Positions 1 to 6,448 of a DNA stretch of 10,675 bases are shown here, one piece after another (positions within the stretch are counted from its first letter, which is position 1; each line of letters starts with the position of its first letter). The stretch is from Nitrospira sp. (lineage in GTDB: Bacteria; Nitrospirota; Nitrospiria; Nitrospirales; Nitrospiraceae), in NCBI GenBank assembly GCA_030456405.1, contig JAKDNQ010000060.1:1-10675 (forward strand). The letters run 5' to 3'. The translations under genes and the position numbers were made by a program. The notes under the pieces are model-generated. The model had not been told where the DNA came from. It saw nothing but the letters and a program-made list of their open reading frames with translations, and ran no database searches.

Positions 1-1125
1 TACAGTCCGGGGCTCGAGGGAGTCCTCGCCGGTGAAACGGCTGTGTGCCATGTGGATGAAGGCGAAGGGGGTCTGAGATACCGCGGGTACGCAGTCGGTG
101 ATTTGGCAGACAAGTCCTGCTTCGAGGAGGTGGCCTATCTGCTCCTCTTCGGCAAGCTGCCGACCCAGAAGGAGCTGAAGGACTTCGCGGCGCAGTTTAT
201 TGCACAGTCTGTCCTGCCCGGCCCTGTCGAGTCATTCCTTGGAGTGGTTCCTCCTGCTGCGCATCCCATGGACATTCTCAGGACCAGCGTCTCGCTGCTG
301 GGCATGACCGATCCGGATGCCTCCGACAGTTCTCATGACGCAAATGTTCGTAAAGCGATCCGGCTGTTGGCGCAAATTCCGCTCATCATCGCGACGGCGC
401 ATCGGCTCGCAAACGGGAAGCCTCCGGTCGAGCCGCAAGCCGACCTGAGCTTCGCCGAAAACCTGTTGTACCTGCTCACCGACCGGAGAGGCGATGGGAC
501 GGCGAAAGCCATGGCCCACGCGCTCGATGTGTCGCTCACGCTCTATGCCGAGCACGAATTCAATGCCTCCACCTTCTCGGCCCGCGTCACAGCCTCGACG
601 ATGACGGATCTGCATTCGGCCATTACCTCGGCTGTCGGCACGCTCAAGGGGCCGCTCCATGGTGGAGCGAATGAGGCCGTCGCAGAGATGTTTATCGAGA
701 TCGAGAACTGCGAGAGGGCGGAGCAATGGGTGCGGGCTGCATTGGCGCACAAACGCCGGATCATGGGCTTCGGCCATCGCGTGCTGAAGAAGGGCGACGC
801 TCGTTCAGCCATCATTCAACAGCATGCCGAATCCTTGAGCCGGATCTGCGGCGACCGCCGCTGGCATGAGATTGCGACCACCATCGATCGTGTGGTGCAA
901 CAGGAGAAAGGTCTCTACCCCAACCTCGATTTCTATACGGCGGTGGCCTATCTCCTGATGGGCATTCCGCGCGAACTCTACACATCCGTCTTTGTCTGTT
1001 CACGCATCACCGGCTGGTGCGCACACGTCATTGAACAGCAGGATCACAACCGGCTGATTAGGCCCCGCGCGCTCTATACGGGGCCGACGACGAGGGAGCA
1101 TGTCCCCATTGACCGCCGTAGCTGA
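1..1125 (+). CDS. gltA: Citrate synthase (or 2-methylcitrate synthase), 5' end outside window
   Basis: This enzyme condenses acetyl-CoA with oxaloacetate to give citrate in the cytoplasm; close relatives (PrpC) use propionyl-CoA. The reading frame is open from base 1, and the residues before the first possible start (GTG at 43) already match the family: GLEGVLAGET lies ahead of the conserved GGLRYRGY. The true start is therefore upstream and only a few residues are missing, since the visible 374 residues nearly equal the usual 370-390 of the short bacterial type. The catalytic triad is visible. Counting from base 1, these are His220 in GPLHGGANEA, His259 in GFGHRVLKKGDARS and Asp310 in NLDFYTAVAYLLMGIP. 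The 3' end overlaps the start of the acyl-CoA ligase by 26 bases, so the two are probably co-transcribed and translationally coupled. Sequence alone does not separate citrate from 2-methylcitrate synthase; the linkage to beta-oxidation fits either. The family call is secure, the substrate is not. Confidence 0.93.
   Translation, partial: YSPGLEGVLAGETAVCHVDEGEGGLRYRGYAVGDLADKSCFEEVAYLLLFGKLPTQKELKDFAAQFIAQSVLPGPVESFLGVVPPAAHPMDILRTSVSLLGMTDPDASDSSHDANVRKAIRLLAQIPLIIATAHRLANGKPPVEPQADLSFAENLLYLLTDRRGDGTAKAMAHALDVSLTLYAEHEFNASTFSARVTASTMTDLHSAITSAVGTLKGPLHGGANEAVAEMFIEIENCERAEQWVRAALAHKRRIMGFGHRVLKKGDARSAIIQQHAESLSRICGDRRWHEIATTIDRVVQQEKGLYPNLDFYTAVAYLLMGIPRELYTSVFVCSRITGWCAHVIEQQDHNRLIRPRALYTGPTTREHVPIDRRS
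1092..1098 (+). promoter_or_regulatory. Ribosome binding site inside the citrate synthase gene
   Basis: GAGGGAG lies just before the ATG at 1100 and within the last codons of citrate synthase. The GAGG core ends four to five bases before the start, which is short but usable. It favours the ATG at 1100 over the in-frame ATG at 1148, which has no comparable purine-rich sequence before it. Confidence 0.5.
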
Positions 1126-2818
1126 ACATGTTGCGCAGGCCCGACAGATGGACGATGGCTCGCCCACGCTCCCATGGAGTTCGTTCGCCGATTTCTTCAG
1201 ATCTCGCATCTACGATAGGGCACTGGTCAATCGGCCGTTTCTGATCTACTACGACGATGACCGGCAGCTCCACTATGAGTACAGCTACGCCGAGTTCGGC
1301 ACGGCGGTCCAACGGGCGGCCTCTTTTCTCCATGACCAGGTCGGACTCCGGCACGGGGACCGTCTGGCGACGATTCTGTTCAATCATGACATCACCGTGG
1401 TGCTGTATTTTGCCGCCTGGATCTCGGGTATCACGGTCGTCCCCATTAACGTAGAAGAGCCTGCTGACAAGAAGCGCTTTATCCTGGAGCATTCGGAGGC
1501 ATCGGCAGTCTGCTGTTGGCACACGTACGTTGAGGCAGTGAATGCTCTTCAGCAAGACCTGCCGGCCTTACGGCATGTTATTGCGGTGAAGGATGACGGC
1601 GTCATGGAGAACATGAATCACGGGGTGAGAGCCGAGACGAAACATGGCCCGATCTCCCCCGGCCACGCAGGTCAAGCCGGTGCATTGGCGGATGAAGCCC
1701 TTATTGTCTATACGTCCGGAACAACCGGCCCGCCCAAAGGAGTGATCCTTACTGTGGAGAATTTGCTGACTGACGCTGACGCGATTGCCGAATGGCATCA
1801 CTTTGGTTTGAATGATCGCCTGATGTGCGTGCTGCCAATCCACCATGTGAACGGAATCGTAGTCACACTCCTCACCCCCTTCTATTGCAAAGGAAGCGTC
1901 GTCTTGAACCGTAAATTCAAGAGCGCACCCTTCTGGCGAAGGCTGCACGAGGAGCATGTCACCTGCGTGAGCGTCGTTCCCACCTTGCTCGAATTTCTTC
2001 TCGATGCGAAAGAAGATCTTTCTTCCTATCGACTCGACAGTATTAAAGGATTCATTTGCGGCGCGGGACCGTTGCTGAAAGAAACAGCCATGCGCTTCGA
2101 AGATCGATTTCATTTTCCGATCCTACATGGCTATGGTTTGTCGGAAACGACCTGCTATTCTTGCTTCCTGCCGGACGATTTGTCGCATGATGAGCATCGC
2201 CACTGGCTCAGAGACTATGAATTTCCCTCAATCGGTGTCCCATTGCGACACACCGTGATGACCATCCTCAACGATCATGGGTTGCCGCTGCCGGAAATGT
2301 CACGGGGAGAAATTTGCATCCGAGGCGGGACCGTCTGCGCCGGATATTTCAAGCGGGATGACGCCAATGAGGCCGCATTCAAAGGGGGCTGGTTCCGTTC
2401 CGGTGACGAGGGATTTTACGTGCGAGACAAGTGGGGGAGACCGTTTTTCTTCATTTCAGGCCGCCTGAAGGAATTGATTATTCGAGGCGGCGTCAATATC
2501 TCCCCTTTGGAGATCGACGAAGCGTTGAAGAGTCATCTGCTCATCCAGTTCGCGATGGCAGTTCCGTTTGAGCACCGCTACTACGGTGAAGAAATCGCAG
2601 CCTATATCGTCCCACGACCGGGCGTCTCTCCGCCCACAGAGGCGGATGTGCTTGAGCACTGCCGCCGATTACTCCCGTTTTCTAAATGCCCCAAAGTCAT
2701 TCTATTTGGGCGGGAAGTTCCCTACACCTCGACCGGCAAACCCAAACGTCTGGAGCTGAAAATCCGCCTCGCCTCCGCCTTAGCTGCCTACAGGGATCGT
2801 CAATTCAGGGAAGCATAG
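1100..2818 (+). CDS. AMP-forming acyl-CoA ligase, class I adenylate-forming family
   Basis: A 572-residue member of the ANL superfamily. It activates a carboxylic acid with ATP to an acyl-adenylate and then to the CoA thioester. The motifs come in the usual order: the phosphate-binding loop YTSGTTGPPKG at residues 204-214, GYGLSETT at 344-351, the ribose-binding Asp436 in GWFRSGDEG, the hinge region GRLKELIIRGGVNISPLEID, and the catalytic Lys547 in STGKPKR near the end. All key residues are present, so it should be active. It differs clearly from the second ligase downstream (YTSGTTGPPKG versus YTGGTTGVSKG, and IIRGGVNISPLEI versus a GFNVYP hinge), so the pair is not a recent duplication. Substrate chain length cannot be read from the sequence; a medium- or long-chain fatty acid fits the neighbours. 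The start overlaps citrate synthase by 26 bases. It is convergent with the acyl-CoA dehydrogenase gene 189 bases downstream. Confidence 0.92.
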   Translation: MSPLTAVAEHVAQARQMDDGSPTLPWSSFADFFRSRIYDRALVNRPFLIYYDDDRQLHYEYSYAEFGTAVQRAASFLHDQVGLRHGDRLATILFNHDITVVLYFAAWISGITVVPINVEEPADKKRFILEHSEASAVCCWHTYVEAVNALQQDLPALRHVIAVKDDGVMENMNHGVRAETKHGPISPGHAGQAGALADEALIVYTSGTTGPPKGVILTVENLLTDADAIAEWHHFGLNDRLMCVLPIHHVNGIVVTLLTPFYCKGSVVLNRKFKSAPFWRRLHEEHVTCVSVVPTLLEFLLDAKEDLSSYRLDSIKGFICGAGPLLKETAMRFEDRFHFPILHGYGLSETTCYSCFLPDDLSHDEHRHWLRDYEFPSIGVPLRHTVMTILNDHGLPLPEMSRGEICIRGGTVCAGYFKRDDANEAAFKGGWFRSGDEGFYVRDKWGRPFFFISGRLKELIIRGGVNISPLEIDEALKSHLLIQFAMAVPFEHRYYGEEIAAYIVPRPGVSPPTEADVLEHCRRLLPFSKCPKVILFGREVPYTSTGKPKRLELKIRLASALAAYRDRQFREA

Positions 2819-3007
2819 CAGGATGACCCCTTCCTGGCTGTTGCGATACCGATATGAATGTCCTTCTTGACCATGATGCCCGGTTCGCCCCATGCCGAGT
2901 TCACGACATCCTCCTCAGAACCATGCGACTCAGTTGTCAGAGGTGCTTGAAAAATGTGGAAACGCAGCCTGAAGAGACGCAGAAATTCACGCGACTCCCC
3001 GAGGCCG
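2819..3007. other. Gap between convergent genes, no clear gene or terminator
   Basis: The ligase and the minus-strand dehydrogenase end facing each other here. Short open frames exist on both strands (for example from ATG 2854 on plus, and 3030 to 2800 on minus). They run into the flanking genes, resemble no family I recognise and lack ribosome binding sites. One imperfect hairpin spans the ligase stop (2806-2813 with 2830-2836, one bulged G) but is not followed by a T run. I do not call a terminator. Confidence 0.5.
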
Positions 3008-4888
3008 CTATTTCTCCACCAAAGGCACAATCCCTTCCTCTAGCCAAGCATACTCGCCGCCCATGATCATTTTTGACAGGTGGTAGACGACGGTGTCTTT
3101 CTTGTGTCTGTGGATTCTTCCCACCGAAGAGGAGGGAGGGTCGAGGCGCTCCGCCATCTCTTGACAGAAATACGTCGCAAGTTCATGGATGCCCGGCTTC
3201 GTCCGCATCTCTGACTGGGACACATACCAGAGTGTCGCGGCCATTGGAAAGAGCCAGAGGCTGTCATTCACCAGACGTTGCAGCAGGAGTTGCTTATTGT
3301 GCAGGCCTTGCCTGTAGCGGATCGTCGTGATAAGCGTCGACCGTGTCAGACTTCGAGAGGACGACTCGATGAAGCGAGCCCAACGGGTGTAGTCCTTTCC
3401 GAACATCGCAGAAGTGCTCACGGGGCTTGAAACATCGAGACAAGAGCGAAGCGCTATGCGTGCGTAGTATAGCGGCGCCGTGATTTTGTCTGAAGATGAT
3501 CCTTTGAGAAAGGCAATGCCCTGTTCGATATAGGGCGAGAGGGCCTCGCGCGCCATCCAGATGCGCAGAATTTCACTTGTCCCCTCCCATACTGAATTAA
3601 TGCGGGCATCGCGAAGCATGCGCATGACCGGAATGCTGAGTTCGCCGCTCTTACGCTGCGACTCAACGGTCATGAATCCCCGTCCCCCGCGTACTTGGAA
3701 CAGGTCGTTGACCACTTCCCAGTACCACTCGCTTCCGATGATTTTGGCTGCGGCGGACTCTAGCCGGAGGTCGCCCTTCTTGTTAGCCCAGGCTCCGCAG
3801 AAGGCCATCACAGCGTCGAGCGCCAGGGTATAGGCCGCAGTACGGCAGAGTTTTTCTCCGATGAGAGTGTGTTCGCCGATCGGTTTGTTCCACTGGACGC
3901 GCGTGCGCCCCCACCAGCGCATCACGGACAGACACTGCTTGAGGCCCCCCGAACAGGCAGCGGGAAGCGTCAAGCGGCCGACAGTCAGTGTCGCGAGTGC
4001 GATCCTCAGACCGTCATCCTCGTTGCCCAGACGGTTTTCAACCGGTACATGGACATCGGTAAACGTTGGTATGCCGTTATAAATGCCCCTCACACCCTCG
4101 AAACGCAGGCGGGTGACAGAGCAACCTGGCCAGTGGGTTTCAACGATAAAAGCCCCATATCGCTTCTGTGCCTGAGGGTCTTGGAGTTCCTCCGGCCGAT
4201 CGACGATTCGTGCAATGACGACCAGCATGGAAGACAGAAACTTCCCGTCATCCTTGGCAGAATTCGTAATAAAATATTTTTCTCCTGTAAGGCGATACGC
4301 AACCGTCTTTCCATTTTCCATGACGCGAACAGCGTACGTTTCCACCTTAGCGATGTCACACCCCACCTGCTTCTCCGTGAGCGCGAAACCAGAGATTTCT
4401 CCCCGTGCGAGCCGAGGAAGATATTTGGCCTTCTGCTCTTCTGTTCCGAAGAGTCGCAGCGGTTCGGGAACGCCGATCGATTGAGCAGCCGACAGCAGCA
4501 CGGTGAGCGATGCGTCAAAACTTCCGCACAGGGTGGCGACTTTCTGGTATTCATATTGGGTCAACTCCAGCCCGCCGAAGCGTCTGGGGATCTTGATGCC
4601 AAAAGCTCCGATCCCAGCCAGCGTTTTCAAGACCGGCTCAGGCAGTTCCCCCTCGCTGTCGACTTGTTCAGGATCCAGAAGGATAAGGACGGACTTGATT
4701 TGCTCCATGAAATCAAGAGCTTGAGGACTCGTCTGTGGAATGCTAATCGAGGTAAACAGGTCCCATCGGACGTCGGATTCGAATAGCCCTGCAAGAAATC
4801 CGGAATAGGAAGTCTTGTCACGAGCTATCTCAGTCACCGCCGCAGACCCCTGAAACACCTCCGGTTTTTTCATGGCCGGCACGCCCAT
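3008..4888 (-). CDS. fadE: Acyl-CoA dehydrogenase, very-long-chain (VLCAD/ACAD9-like) type
   Basis: A 626-residue flavoenzyme catalysing the first oxidation of beta-oxidation (acyl-CoA to trans-2-enoyl-CoA), passing electrons to electron-transfer flavoprotein. The N-terminus (SGFLAGLFES, then GAFGIKIPRRFGGL and LFGTEEQKAKYLPRLARGE) resembles mitochondrial VLCAD. The middle domain begins near FALTE (Glu172). The FAD-contact motif VRGGRGF lies near residues 396-404. The catalytic base is Glu435 in VWEGTSEILR. About 180 residues follow it, as in VLCAD/ACAD9, where this extension serves dimer and membrane contacts; the ordinary ~380-residue family lacks it. One oddity: the usual TEPxxGSD motif reads TEKQVGCD, with Cys in place of Ser. 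The start at 4888 is the longest; ATG at 4873 (residue 6) is an alternative, and neither has a strong ribosome binding site. The gene is divergent from the thiolase operon. The symbol fadE is used for function and does not imply close similarity to the E. coli protein. Confidence 0.92.
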   Translation of the reverse strand: MGVPAMKKPEVFQGSAAVTEIARDKTSYSGFLAGLFESDVRWDLFTSISIPQTSPQALDFMEQIKSVLILLDPEQVDSEGELPEPVLKTLAGIGAFGIKIPRRFGGLELTQYEYQKVATLCGSFDASLTVLLSAAQSIGVPEPLRLFGTEEQKAKYLPRLARGEISGFALTEKQVGCDIAKVETYAVRVMENGKTVAYRLTGEKYFITNSAKDDGKFLSSMLVVIARIVDRPEELQDPQAQKRYGAFIVETHWPGCSVTRLRFEGVRGIYNGIPTFTDVHVPVENRLGNEDDGLRIALATLTVGRLTLPAACSGGLKQCLSVMRWWGRTRVQWNKPIGEHTLIGEKLCRTAAYTLALDAVMAFCGAWANKKGDLRLESAAAKIIGSEWYWEVVNDLFQVRGGRGFMTVESQRKSGELSIPVMRMLRDARINSVWEGTSEILRIWMAREALSPYIEQGIAFLKGSSSDKITAPLYYARIALRSCLDVSSPVSTSAMFGKDYTRWARFIESSSRSLTRSTLITTIRYRQGLHNKQLLLQRLVNDSLWLFPMAATLWYVSQSEMRTKPGIHELATYFCQEMAERLDPPSSSVGRIHRHKKDTVVYHLSKMIMGGEYAWLEEGIVPLVEK

Positions 4889-5020
4889 GACAAGCAGTTA
4901 GGGTACTGTCGCTCGTCCTATTGATTGACTTTACCACTATTGACGCCCTGTTTGTTGCACGATAGGTCCAGCCCAACCCTCTCATATGTAGCACCCATGC
5001 TCCCGATACAAGGCAACCTG

Positions 5021-5048
5021 TTGGCGCCATCGCATGGTAGGATGTAAT
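5021..5048 (+). promoter_or_regulatory. Candidate sigma70-type promoter for the thiolase operon
   Basis: TTGGCG at 5021-5026 (four of six matches to TTGACA) and TGTAAT at 5043-5048 (five of six matches to TATAAT) are separated by 16 bases. Transcription would begin near 5055 and give an untranslated leader of about 65 bases that includes the hairpin over the thiolase ribosome binding site. This is pattern matching only. Confidence 0.35.
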
Positions 5049-5093
5049 GTAGATCAGGGGTGTCTGTGAGCATCGGCGCGTGACGATTCTTCA

Positions 5094-5112
5094 CTCCGAG
5101 ATTCGGACGGAG
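5094..5112 (+). promoter_or_regulatory. Thiolase ribosome binding site inside an inverted repeat
   Basis: GGAG at 5109-5112 lies eight bases before the ATG at 5121 and is the likely Shine-Dalgarno sequence. It can pair with an upstream copy: CTCCG (5094-5098) is complementary to CGGAG (5108-5112). A second, mutually exclusive stem, TCCGA-GAT-TCGGA (5095-5107), would leave the site free. The pairing is seen directly; any regulatory use is inference. Confidence 0.4.
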
Positions 5113-5120
5113 AATACACC

Positions 5121-6446
5121 ATGCGTAATGTCGTCGTCGTCGACGGATTTCGTACCCCATTCTGCAAGGAAGGAACAGACTTTTGCGAGACGGATGCGGA
5201 CGTGCTTGGCGCCTGGGTCGTCCGCGAAATGATCACACGGTGTCACCGCTGGAATCTCCCCCTTGAGACGATCGATTGCGTCTTGGGAAGCAATGTCGCA
5301 ACTCCCACGCACGCAGTGAATCCGACTCGGGTTGCCGCCGTCACCGGTGGCCTCCCCGCGTCGATCCCGGCCGATACGGTAGCAGGAAAAAATTGTGGTT
5401 CAGGAGTGACGGCGCTTTACTATGCGGGCTTGCGCATCAGGAGCGCTGACGCCGATACGGTGCTTGTCATTGGCATGGAAGCCATGAGCCGGATCCCGAT
5501 CCTGTACCATCATACGGTTGCTACCCTTCTCCAGCAGTACGGCAAAGCTCTAAGTTTTGGCGAACGTGCCGTCGCCGCTCGCGCCCTCTTTCCCGCGCTC
5601 CTTAACCTCAAGAAATATCCACCTCGTGTCGGGTTGATGCTGGGACTCACTGATCCGATGTGTGACCTCATTATGGGGCTTACAGCGGAGAATATTGCAA
5701 AAGATCCAGCCCTTGGCATCACCCGCGAAGACCAGGACATGTTTTCTGTTCGGTCGCACAAGAACGCGGCTCAGGCCTGGAAGGATGGGATCTTCGCGGA
5801 GGAAGTCGCACCCATGTATGTCCCGGAGAGAAGTGCCTATGTTGTGAGGGATAACGGAATTCGTGAGGATGCGGACCCGGAGACATTTTGTCATGTGAAA
5901 CCCGTGTTCGACCGGCGCCATGGTTCGGTGACGCCGGCCAACTCTTCGCAAATCACGGACGCAGCTGCGGCCATCCTCCTCATGGAAGAAAGCAAAGCCC
6001 GAGCGCTCGGCTTACCGATTCTCGGCTACGTGAAGGATTACGCAGATTTTGGATATGAGCCCTCCTGCATGGGCTTGGCCCCCGTCGGCGCCATCGCAAA
6101 AGTGCTGACCAAGGCTCGCCTGACACTCAAAGACTTCGCAGTATGGGAGATTAATGAAGCCTTCGCATCCGTCGTGTTGGGGATCAGCCGCATTCTTGAC
6201 TCGTCATCTCTTATGGAACGCAAGTTCGGCCGGTACGGATTGACTGAACGTCTTGGCGAAATCCCCCCCGACGATCTCAACCCGCACGGAGGCGCTATTG
6301 CGCTCGGTCACCCAGTCGGCGTCTCCGGTCTGCGCCTGGCGATGACCTCCCTGTTCGAACTCAAACGACGGAATGCCGAGCGGGCGCTGATCACTGCTTG
6401 CGTCGGAGGGGGACAAGGTGTGGCCATGATTTTGGAGAGGAAATAG
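5121..6446 (+). CDS. fadI: Acetyl-CoA C-acyltransferase (3-ketoacyl-CoA thiolase), FadI-like
   Basis: It cleaves 3-ketoacyl-CoA with CoA to give acetyl-CoA and a shortened acyl-CoA, the last step of each beta-oxidation turn. The 441 residues match the longer FadI/HADHB type (E. coli FadI is 436) rather than FadA (387). The extra length sits in the loop domain around residues 130-185, before GITREDQDMFSVRSHKNA, a stretch that closely follows FadI. The nucleophile is Cys92 in NCGSG. NEAF is at 345-348, His397 in GGAIALGHP, and the second catalytic cysteine is Cys427 in ACVGGGQG. FadI itself has HEAF at the NEAF position, so this protein has the FadI frame with the motif of FadA and biosynthetic thiolases. 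The start at 5121 has GGAG eight bases upstream, and MRNVVVVDGFRTPF is a normal thiolase beginning. The stop lies two bases before the fadJ-like start, in the fadI-fadJ order also seen in E. coli. Confidence 0.93.
   Translation: MRNVVVVDGFRTPFCKEGTDFCETDADVLGAWVVREMITRCHRWNLPLETIDCVLGSNVATPTHAVNPTRVAAVTGGLPASIPADTVAGKNCGSGVTALYYAGLRIRSADADTVLVIGMEAMSRIPILYHHTVATLLQQYGKALSFGERAVAARALFPALLNLKKYPPRVGLMLGLTDPMCDLIMGLTAENIAKDPALGITREDQDMFSVRSHKNAAQAWKDGIFAEEVAPMYVPERSAYVVRDNGIREDADPETFCHVKPVFDRRHGSVTPANSSQITDAAAAILLMEESKARALGLPILGYVKDYADFGYEPSCMGLAPVGAIAKVLTKARLTLKDFAVWEINEAFASVVLGISRILDSSSLMERKFGRYGLTERLGEIPPDDLNPHGGAIALGHPVGVSGLRLAMTSLFELKRRNAERALITACVGGGQGVAMILERK
6434..6440 (+). promoter_or_regulatory. 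Ribosome binding site that sets the fadJ-like start
   Basis: GGAGAGG lies in the last codons of the thiolase gene, eight bases before ATG 6449. The frame is also open further upstream, to 6398, but that start would lie inside the thiolase gene and adds residues unlike the family. The start at 6449 is therefore preferred. Confidence 0.7.
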
Positions 6447-6448
6447 CC

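Larger units (their letters stand above)
4889..5120. promoter_or_regulatory. Divergent control region between dehydrogenase and thiolase operon
   Basis: The 232 bases must hold the promoters for both directions. On the plus side there is a candidate sigma70-like promoter (5021-5048) and a hairpin at the thiolase ribosome binding site (5094-5112). Near the dehydrogenase start, CTATTGA occurs twice, 19 bases apart (4918-4924 and 4937-4943). I could not find a convincing promoter for the minus direction. No copy of the E. coli FadR operator or a PsrA-type palindrome is obvious. Open frames crossing the region are not conserved-looking. Confidence 0.55.

Noticed and set aside
43..1125. GTG at 43 as the start of citrate synthase
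   Set aside because: Conserved citrate synthase residues (GLEGVLAGET) are encoded upstream of it in the same frame, so the gene begins before the window.
1568..2113. Open frame of 181 codons on minus, opposite the acyl-CoA ligase
   Set aside because: Antisense to the conserved core of the ligase, with no recognisable protein signature.
2806..2836. Imperfect hairpin spanning the ligase stop codon
   Set aside because: The stem is short with a bulge, the loop is 16 bases and there is no T run, so it is not a credible intrinsic terminator.
2854..3066. Small plus-strand frame with two Cys (CQRC) in the convergent gap
   Set aside because: It has no clear ribosome binding site, runs into the opposite-strand dehydrogenase, and its single CxxC is not enough to support a gene.
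3869..4786. Open frame of 305 codons on plus, opposite the acyl-CoA dehydrogenase
   Set aside because: It is fully antisense to a clearly recognised gene, has no family motifs, and its composition fits a mirror frame of a GC-rich gene.
4945..5015. Minus-strand promoter for the dehydrogenase
   Set aside because: Candidate hexamers such as TATGAG and TACATA had no -35 at acceptable spacing, so none was called.
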